64,000 nucleotides of DNA, taken from assembly GCA_019916065.1 (NCBI GenBank), contig CM034233.1, positions 23,447,936-23,511,935 on the forward strand. The letters run 5' to 3'. A model generated the notes under the pieces. That model had not been told where the DNA came from, searched no databases, and saw nothing but the letters and a program-made list of their open reading frames with translations. Source of the DNA: Vitellaria paradoxa. Taxonomy: Eukaryota > Streptophyta > Magnoliopsida > Ericales > Sapotaceae. This document shows positions 56,991-64,000 of this stretch, piece by piece. A program made the position numbers and the translations under genes. How positions within the stretch are numbered: position 1 is the first letter of the stretch; each line of letters starts with the position of its first letter.

Positions 56991-58784
56991 GATGAAGTCC
57001 TGGTTAGAGAGGGTAAGATTAACGAGCTCAGACAAATAGTGAGAATGGAAAAGATTAGTTGAATACCAAAATCTAGAGTAATATGGTTGAAATAAGGTAA
57101 CAAGAACACTAAATCCTTCCACAAGATTGCCAACTCACACTAGAAATCAAACTTTATGGGAAAGATTAGAATTAAAGGTGGGTTGCTGGTAGACGACTTA
57201 CATATACACGAAGGCATTGTTCAATTCTATTTAAGGTTGTTCAAGGAAAGTCAGCAGTGGAGACCTCGTTTGAATAGTTTGGAATTTTCTATGATAACTT
57301 TTGAGCAATCTAGAGCTCTGGAACCAGAGTTTTGAGAAGCCAAAGTGTGGTCAGCACTGAAATCTTTAAACGGAGACAAGGCTCCAGATTCGAATGGAAT
57401 TACGATGACTCTCCTTTCTAAATTGCTGGGAAGTGTTAAAAGGAAAATGTAATGAGGATGTTCAAGGAATTTTATAAGGAAGGGCCTTTTATCAGTAGCC
57501 TTAAAGCTTCTTTCATTACTTTGATCTCTAAAAAGGGAACGGTAGAGGATATGAGGGATTTTTTGTCAATCAGCCAAGTAGGGGGTTTATACAAATTACT
57601 AGCAAAGCTATTAGCTCTGAGGTTGAAGAAAGTGGAAGGAGGCATTATGTCTAAGTCTCACAATGCCTTTGTTAAGGGGCGCCAAATCCTAAATGCCTCC
57701 TTAATTGCGAACTAGGTGATTGATGCTAGAATTAAAAATGGCAAACCTAAGTTGATTTGCAAATTGGACATTGAGAAGGCATATGACCACGTCAATTAGG
57801 GTTGGTTGCTTTATTTGATGGAGCACATGGGTTTTGGCTTGAAATATGAGGAATTGGATCTAATGGTGCATTTTGATGGCAAGGCTCTACGTGTTGGTTA
57901 ATGGTACTCCAATAGGTTTTTTTGAGTCCTCCAAGAGGTTTAGACAAGGGGATCCTCTTTCCCTTTTATTATTCATACTCGTCATGGAAGCTTTGTGCAG
58001 GCTCATAACTAAAGCAAGATAGGAGGGCTTCGTGGAGGGTTTAAAGGTAGGGGATCCAACCATTCATGAGTTGGAGATTTCACATCTCCTATTTGCGGAT
58101 GATTCGATTATATTTTGTGAGGCGGAACCTTTGATGTTAGGAAATTTTAGGTGCGTCCTATTATGCTTTGAGGCGGTGTAAGGATTAAGGGTGAACCTAC
58201 GTAAAACCGAATTGATTCCTCTTAGAGCGGTCCAGGATTTGGAAGGATTGGCTTCTATTATGGGATGTAAGATCGGTCACTTTTCATGTTCATATTTAGG
58301 CCTTCCTTTGGGCTCTTGCTTCAAGGCAAAGAATGTGTGGGATGGAATTATTGACAAATATCAAAAGAAGTTTGCGGTGTGGAAGAAGGGATACCTCTCA
58401 ACAGGGGGCAAGGTTGCTCTTATTAAGAGCACTTCATTGAGTATGTCTATTTATTTCATATATCCATTCAAGGCACTAGCGTCGATTGTGAAGAGGTTGG
58501 AGAAGCTCCGGTAGGATTTTCTTTGAAGGGGAATAGGGGAAGAAGCAAAATATCATCTAGTCATTTAGGATATGACTTGCAAACCAATTAGTCAAGGGGA
58601 AAAGGGAATCAGAAGACTTTCCCTCATTATTGAAGCTCTTCTTAGAAAATGGCTTTGGAGGATTGCTTGCAAGAGACGTAGCTTGTAGAGGAGTATGGTG
58701 GAAACTAAATATAGCCTAGAAAGGCGAGGATAGACTACCATAGAGGCAAAAGGAGTGCATGGAAAGGATCTGTGGAAAGATATC

Positions 58785-58980
58785 TATTAGAAGATATTCG
58801 TATTATTAGTATTATTAGGCGAATATTGAGTTTTCCTTTTTTGTGTTGACAGCCGTAATTGGTTGTATTTCCTTTTTCCTTAAATTTATTTCCTTCTAAG
58901 ATTGTAACACTTAATTATAAATAAGAATGCTTGGAGAGGGGAGAAATATACTCCTCAATTCTTTTATTGAGATTCTAACA
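58785..58980 (+). repeat. 5' LTR of copia 2
   Basis: It begins TATTAGAAGATATTCG and ends GAGATTCTAACA; TTAGAA/TTCTAA are inverted ends. The first two bases are TA instead of TG, in both LTRs. TATA box TATAAATA at 58916-58923. Confidence 0.92.
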
Positions 58981-58992
58981 TGGTATCAGAGC
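58981..58992 (+). other. Primer binding site of copia 2 (initiator tRNA-Met)
   Basis: TGGTATCAGAGC, identical to the site in copia 1 and directly after the LTR. Confidence 0.92.
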
Positions 58993-59604
58993 AGAGAAAA
59001 TAAAAAAAAAAAAAAAGAGAGAGAGTTACAGAAAAAGAAGAGAGAGAAAGAGCCAAAGCACTGCTGTCTGCCGCCGGTGAACTTTCCAACGACCGACGTC
59101 ACCGGCCGACCATACCTTCGAGCTTGCCAGTGGCCGGCGAGCAAAACCCTAGAAGGCCGGTCGCCTGACGAAGCCGCGATTGGGCTCACGCGCCGCCGGA
59201 GACACTGCGTCAGCCCTCACGCGCCGGCGCGTGTAGGCGCGTGTCCCACCGGTTGACTTCCGGCTTCTTCGACGGTGGTCGCCCGGCTTCCGCGGATGTG
59301 ATGGTGGTGTGATTGCTCGGTAATATCCTCACCTGATGGCCCTGTTTGTTTCTTCCGAAGACTGGTCCTTCGCCCGCTGCTCGTCCTTCGCCTACTGTTC
59401 TTCTCGCTGACATTCTATGGTTCGTTGTTTCGCTGGATGTTCCCTTTAATTGGTAGATGATTTTTGGTTTCTTTGCTGGTTGATGGATTGCCGATGTTAC
59501 TGTTGGTTTGCTGCCCTAGTTGGTTTCCTTTAATTTAGCGGAAGTGGATTCCTGTTTTTTTTTAGCTGCGTGCCTTTGCTGGTTCTCCTTAATTGGTGGG
59601 TGTT

Positions 59605-62600
59605 ATGGCAAAATCAGAAGATCAAATCTTCAATCAAACTGTTTTTCTCAAAGCCGATGATGTTCCTCGCTCTATTACACCCAAGAAATTAAATAGGGAC
59701 AATTATTTGGGTTGATCACATGCAGTTAAAACCTTTCTCCGGGGTAAGAACAAACTGAAATAACTTACTGATGACGCACCTCCCTCGACTGATCCTACAT
59801 ATAATATTTGGATGAGTGAAGATGCAATCGTCATGGGACTCCTATGGCATAGTTTAGAGGACTCTGTTGCCACCACGGTTGAATTTTGTGATTCCTCTAA
59901 ACAAATATGGGAATGCCTTGCTGAATCCTACTCTCAAAAGAGTAATGTTTCTCGGGTTTATGAGTTATACGAGCAAATGTTCTCAGCTAAACAAGGTGAC
60001 AGATCTCTATCTGAATATTATAGTCATTTAAAAAGTTTATGGGAACAATTGTTGCAATATCGTCCCTTTAGTACAGACTTACTGCAGCAGAAGAAATATT
60101 GGGAGGAGTTTATGATAGCTAACTTTTTATCTGGCCTCAATCCTGACCTCCGAGGATTCAAGGATCAGATTTTAGCTAGTGAGACATTGCCCACTGCAGC
60201 TAGTGCTTACTCCCGTATCCAGCGATCCTCATTGGAAAATCGTTCCACCAATCCTGAGAATACAACTTTACCTGCAGATTCTTCTGCTTTAGTTAGCCAG
60301 CATAGTCGTGGGGGGTCTTCTCGTGGCCCCCGTGGTGGACGGAACAATCGTGGTGGGTCTAGAGGTGGAGGACGATCTTCTGGAAATAAGGGTGAACGCA
60401 AGTGTACTTTTTGTGGTGGAACAAACCATACAGAATCCTATTGTTGGAAGAAGTATGGTAAACCAGAGCAGGCACATCATGTCAATGATCATGGTTCTAC
60501 ACAGCCTTCAGTGCCTCCAACTAGTATTCCCACGTCTGATTCTCAGGAGACATATACTCCGAGTTCCTCTCAGCTCCAAGAGCTCATCCAGTCGTTACGT
60601 GTTTCTATTTTGGCAAACTCAGGTAACCCTGCTCTTGTGGCCTCTACCTCTTCCCCCTGGATTATTGATTCAGGAGCCAGTTCACATATGTCTGGTAATT
60701 CTTCTTTATTCTCTGATCTCCGTCCCTCTTCATCACTTAATTTAAAGTCTAGCCTTTATGTTCCTCAATTCCCTTTTAATTTACTTTCTGTAAGTCAATT
60801 GACTAAACTATTAAATTGTTCAATAACTTTTTTTCAAATTCTTGTGTCTTTTAGGATCTCAAAACGAAGAAGACGATTGGTTCGGGGCATGAGAAGGATG
60901 GACTTTACTATCTTGATCGTGATTCCTCTCCAGCACATTCACCTTCTATTGCTCTCCGCACTTCTGTCTCTCCCCTTCAGTGGCATCGTCGTCTAGGTCA
61001 TCTATCTTTGGCACGATTAAAACTCATTGTGCCAAATTTGAGTCATGTGTCTGTTTTAAACTGTGAGGCTTGTCAATTTGGCAAACATCAGCGTAGTACC
61101 TTTTCTAGTCGTAGTAATAATCGTGAGTCTGAGTCATTTGCTGTCATTCATACTGATGTTTGGGGACCTTCCCGAGTTAAGAGTATTAATGGATTCTTTT
61201 ATTTCGTTCTTTTTATTGATGATTTTTCTCGTATGACTTGGCTTTTTTTAATGAAACAAAGAACTGATTTACCTTCTATTATTTCTCATTTCTATAATGA
61301 AATTTTCACTCAATTTGGTAAGAAAATCAAAATCTTTAGATCTGATAATGCCTTGGAATATGTTCAATCTGTCATCAATCAATTTTGTTTTGAAAAGGGA
61401 ATTATTCATCAAACAACATGTCCTCACACCTCTCAACAAAACGGTGTTGCTGAGCGTAAACACCGTCATGTGTTAGATGTTGCTCGCACCTTAATGTTTC
61501 AGATGAATGTCCCTAAAATTTTCTGGGCCGACGCTGTTCTTACTGCATGTTACCTTATTAACAGAGTACCTACACCTATCCTGTCTAACCAATCTCCTTT
61601 TTCGGTTCTCTATCCCAATAGGTCTCCCTTTTCGCTTCCCCCTCGTGTTTTTGGTTGTACTGCCTTTGTCCATATCCTTGATCCTGGATTTGATAAACTA
61701 TCCCCTCGTTCTCGTAAGTGTATCTTTTTGGGGTACTCTCGCACACAAAAAGGCTATCGCTGCTATCATCCTGATTCTCGCCGTTTTTTTGTCAGTGCTG
61801 ATGTCACCTTCTTTGAATCCATAGCTTTCTTCTCTTCTAATGGTGATACTTTGTCCTCTGACCTTATTTCTCGTGAGGGGGCGTCAACTCCTACTCTTCC
61901 TGCTCCCATCTCTTCCATATATGTCCCTTTGCCTCCACCATCATCCCTTGAGTCCACCCCTACATCCACCCCACATCCCCCGGAGATCTCTCCTGTGGCT
62001 CCTATTATTCCCTCTATTCCTCCTTTACCACAGGTGTATCAGCGCGATCGTGATAGGAGGGTGATCTTTCCATCTCCGGCTGAGTCTGCTTCTTCGTCTG
62101 AGGATCCTGCTTCCCCGTCTGATCTGCCAATTGCATTACGGAAAGGTACACGAACTTGCACTCGCCATCCTCTTGCTAATCATGTGTCATATCATCGTAT
62201 TTCACCATCTCTTTTCTCGTTTGTTTGTGCCTTGTCGTCTGTGTCTGTTCCATCATCCTATATGCAGGCCTTATCCATTCCGGGGTGGAAACATGCTATG
62301 GATGACGAGATGAATGCTCTTCATTTGAACCAGACGTGGGAACTCACTTCTCTGCCTCCTGGTAAGAAGACTGTTGGCTGTCGTTGGGTTTACACGGTTA
62401 AGTATCTTCCCGATGGATCTGTTGAACGCCTTAAGGCTCGATTGGTAGCCAAAGGGTACACTCAAACTTATGGTGTGGACTATACTGTGACATTTTCTCC
62501 TGTGGCTCGCCTGAATTCTGTTCGCATCCTCCTTGCAGTAGCAGTTAGTCGTCGTTGGCCGTTGCATCAGCTTGACATTAAAAATGCCTTTCTTCATGGT

Positions 62601-63775
62601 CAGCTTCAGGAAGAGGTCTATATGGATCAACCCCCTGGTTATTCCACTCCAGGTAATGAGCATTTGGTATGTCGCTTGCGACGTGCTCTTTATGGGTTGA
62701 AACAATCTCCTAGAGCATGGTTTGATCGTTTTAGCTCTGCTCTTATTGAAGTTGGCTTCTCCTGTTCTTCTGCTGATCATTCTGTCTTTACTCGTCATAC
62801 TTCTTCTGGCACTATCATTGTGATTGTATATGTTGATGATATTATTCTCTCTGGCGATGATGCATCTGGTATTGTGGCTTTAAAACAACATCTCGCTACT
62901 CAGTTTCATACAAAGGATCTTGGAGGACTTCGATATTTTTTGGGTCTGGAAATTTCTCGTTCTGCTCAGGGGATTTCTCTTTGTCAACGCAAGTATGTCC
63001 TCGACTTACTTTCTGAGACTGGTTTATTGGGTGCTCGTCCTGCAGAAACCCCTATAGATTCTTCTACTAAATTGGATACTACTTCTGGTGAATCTTTTTT
63101 TTACGTCAGTCGTTATCGTCGTTTGGTGGGTAAGCTTATTTATCTTACAGTCACTCGTCCTGATATCACTTATGCTGTGGGGGTTGTCAGCCAATTTATG
63201 CATGCTCCTCGTACTCCTCACTTTGAAGCTGTTTGTCGCATCTTGCGCTACCTAAAACAATCCCCTGGTCGTGGCCTTCTTTATCGCCCATCTTCCTCAC
63301 TCGCTGTCACTGGTTATAGTGATGCTGATTGGGCTGGGAGTCGTACTGATCATCGTTCGACATCTAGCTATTGCACCTTTGTTGGGGACAATTTAGTTAC
63401 TTGGCGCAGTAAGAAGCAGCATGTTGTTGCTCATTCAAGTGCCGAAGCTGAATATCGTGCTATGGCCCATACTGCTTCTGAAATGCTTTGGGTCCGCTCT
63501 CTTCTATGTGACTTTGGGATTGACCTATGCCTATGCATTGTGATAATCAGGCTGCCATCTTCATTGCCAACAATCCCGTGTTTCATGAACGCACTAAACA
63601 TATCGAAGTTGATTGTCACTTCATTCGTGACTTATTACTGCGCCGTCAACTGAGTACTCCTTTTGTTCGATCGTCGTCACAACTGGCTGATCTTCTCACT
63701 AAGCCGCTTCCTCGTCCTGCCTTTCAATCTCTATCTTCCAAGCTGGGCATTTTTGACATGTATGCTCCAGCTTGA
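59605..63775 (+). pseudogene. Copia 2 gag-pol polyprotein, broken
   Basis: ATG at 59605 (MAKSEDQIFNQTVF). A TGA replaces Trp (about 59713) and TAA a sense codon (about 59761); the same frame then runs 59812-60830. Zinc knuckle CTFCGGTNHTESYC and protease [12 protein letters not shown] follow. A one-base loss in a T-run near 60830 shifts the frame; a CAG-type codon is TAG at about 60853. From 61008 the frame is open for 881 codons: integrase ([38 protein letters not shown]), RT (YVDDIILSGDD) and RNase H ([10 protein letters not shown]). Relative to copia 1, about 10 bases are missing near 63520, moving the last part ([13 protein letters not shown] to MYAPA) to another frame. Confidence 0.95.
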
Positions 63776-63782
63776 GGGGGCG

Positions 63783-63978
63783 TATTAGAAGATATTCGTA
63801 TTATTAGTATTATTAGGCGAATATTGAGTTTTCCTTTTTTGTGTTGACAGCCGTAATTGGTTGTATTTCCTTTTCCCTTAAATTTATTTCCTTCTAAGAT
63901 TGTAACACTTAATTATAAATAAGAATGCTTGGAGAGGGGAGAAATATACTCCTCAATTCTTTTATTGAGATTCTAACA
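63783..63978 (+). repeat. 3' LTR of copia 2
   Basis: 196 bp, differing from the 5' LTR only at one T/C (TTCCTTTTCCC versus TTCCTTTTTCC). The polypurine tract TTGAGGGGGCG immediately precedes it and includes the pol stop codon TGA. Confidence 0.92.
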
Positions 63979-64000
63979 GTATCCATAGAAATTGGCCTAG
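63979..64000 (+). mobile_element. Continuation of the LINE after copia 2
   Basis: The frame across the insertion site (KDLW before 58784, then sequence resembling the LWRGIRKNW region of the other LINE) suggests the host LINE resumes here. Only 22 bases are visible. Confidence 0.5.

Larger units (their letters stand above)
56345..58784 (+). mobile_element. Decayed L1-type LINE, plus strand, interrupted by copia 2
   Basis: The endonuclease end begins near 56390 (MRTFNDFIEDLHLVDLP) and reaches FENMWINANDFRRLAGW (about 56625-56670). After a T21-G17 tract come SYVLATKLKS and KWNREMFSNLKTM. RT follows: [72 protein letters not shown] and LLFADDSIIFCEAEPLML (catalytic ADD intact). Thumb: YLGLPLGSCFKAKNVW, LSTGGKVALIKS. 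Stops and frameshifts are many. It is truncated at the 5' end and continues after copia 2 (63979-64000). Confidence 0.85.
58785..63978 (+). mobile_element. Ty1/copia retrotransposon 2, nested in a LINE
   Basis: LTRs of 196 bp differ at one site (about 0.5%), making it probably the youngest insertion here. Flanks are ATATC (58780-58784) and GTATC (63979-63983), a 5-bp duplication with one mismatch. PBS, GC-rich leader, gag-pol and a polypurine tract (TTGAGGGGGCG) are present. Despite its youth the coding region has at least three stops and two frame changes, so it probably moved using proteins from another copy. Confidence 0.95.

Noticed and set aside
1..64000. CRISPR arrays, operons, rRNA or canonical tRNA genes
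   Set aside because: None are present; repeats are tandem minisatellites or LTRs, and the tRNA-like pieces lack complete cloverleaf sequence and look like SINEs.

Overview
This is a nuclear window from a flowering plant, probably a eudicot or a related broad-leaved lineage; the species cannot be read from it. The evidence is GT-AG spliced genes with small exons and kilobase introns, an AT-rich background, plant-type LTR retrotransposons primed by initiator tRNA-Met, plant L1-type LINEs, tRNA-derived SINEs and Tourist/hAT-like elements. There is no operon, rRNA gene, canonical tRNA gene or CRISPR array.

Layout. Positions 1 to about 1530 look like retroelement LTR sequence read on the minus strand. 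About 1535 to 15058 is one old Ty3/gypsy element of the Tat (Retand/Ogre-like) lineage on the plus strand. It has decayed gag, protease, RT/RNase H, second RNase H and integrase, a minisatellite, and a decayed ORF on the opposite strand. That antisense ORF is split by a 2.4 kb solo LTR (9576-12011) with a perfect ATTTT target duplication. Directly after the element, 15127-15269 looks like the last coding exon of an unrecognised host gene on the plus strand.

Two host genes follow on the minus strand. 17256-31665 is a complete 12-exon GDT1-like (UPF0016) cation transporter gene encoding 230 aa; a full-length LINE (19527-25609, 16-bp target duplication) sits in its largest intron. 33267-55376 holds 12 in-frame exons (797 codons) of bifunctional aminodeoxychorismate synthase (ADCS), the plastid enzyme that makes the p-aminobenzoate branch of folate. 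Only the 5' exon(s), with the transit peptide and the start of the glutaminase domain, are missing; they should lie beyond 64000. ADCS introns carry a young Ty1/copia element (35964-41231), a LINE 3' fragment, two Tourist-like MITEs and a hAT-like element with an 81-bp LINE tail inside it.

The right end (56.3-64 kb) is a decayed plus-strand LINE into which a second, very young copia element (58785-63978) inserted. The two copia elements share a primer site, a GC-rich leader and similar proteins, but have different LTRs. Both carry stops and frameshifts, so neither can encode its own polyprotein as it stands.

Overall, intact host exons (every exon set joins in frame with GT-AG borders) are embedded in layered transposon insertions. 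I see no clearly new enzymatic system. The items most worth a second look are the antisense ORF of the Tat element, the unrecognised terminal exon, and several repeat structures at splice sites.
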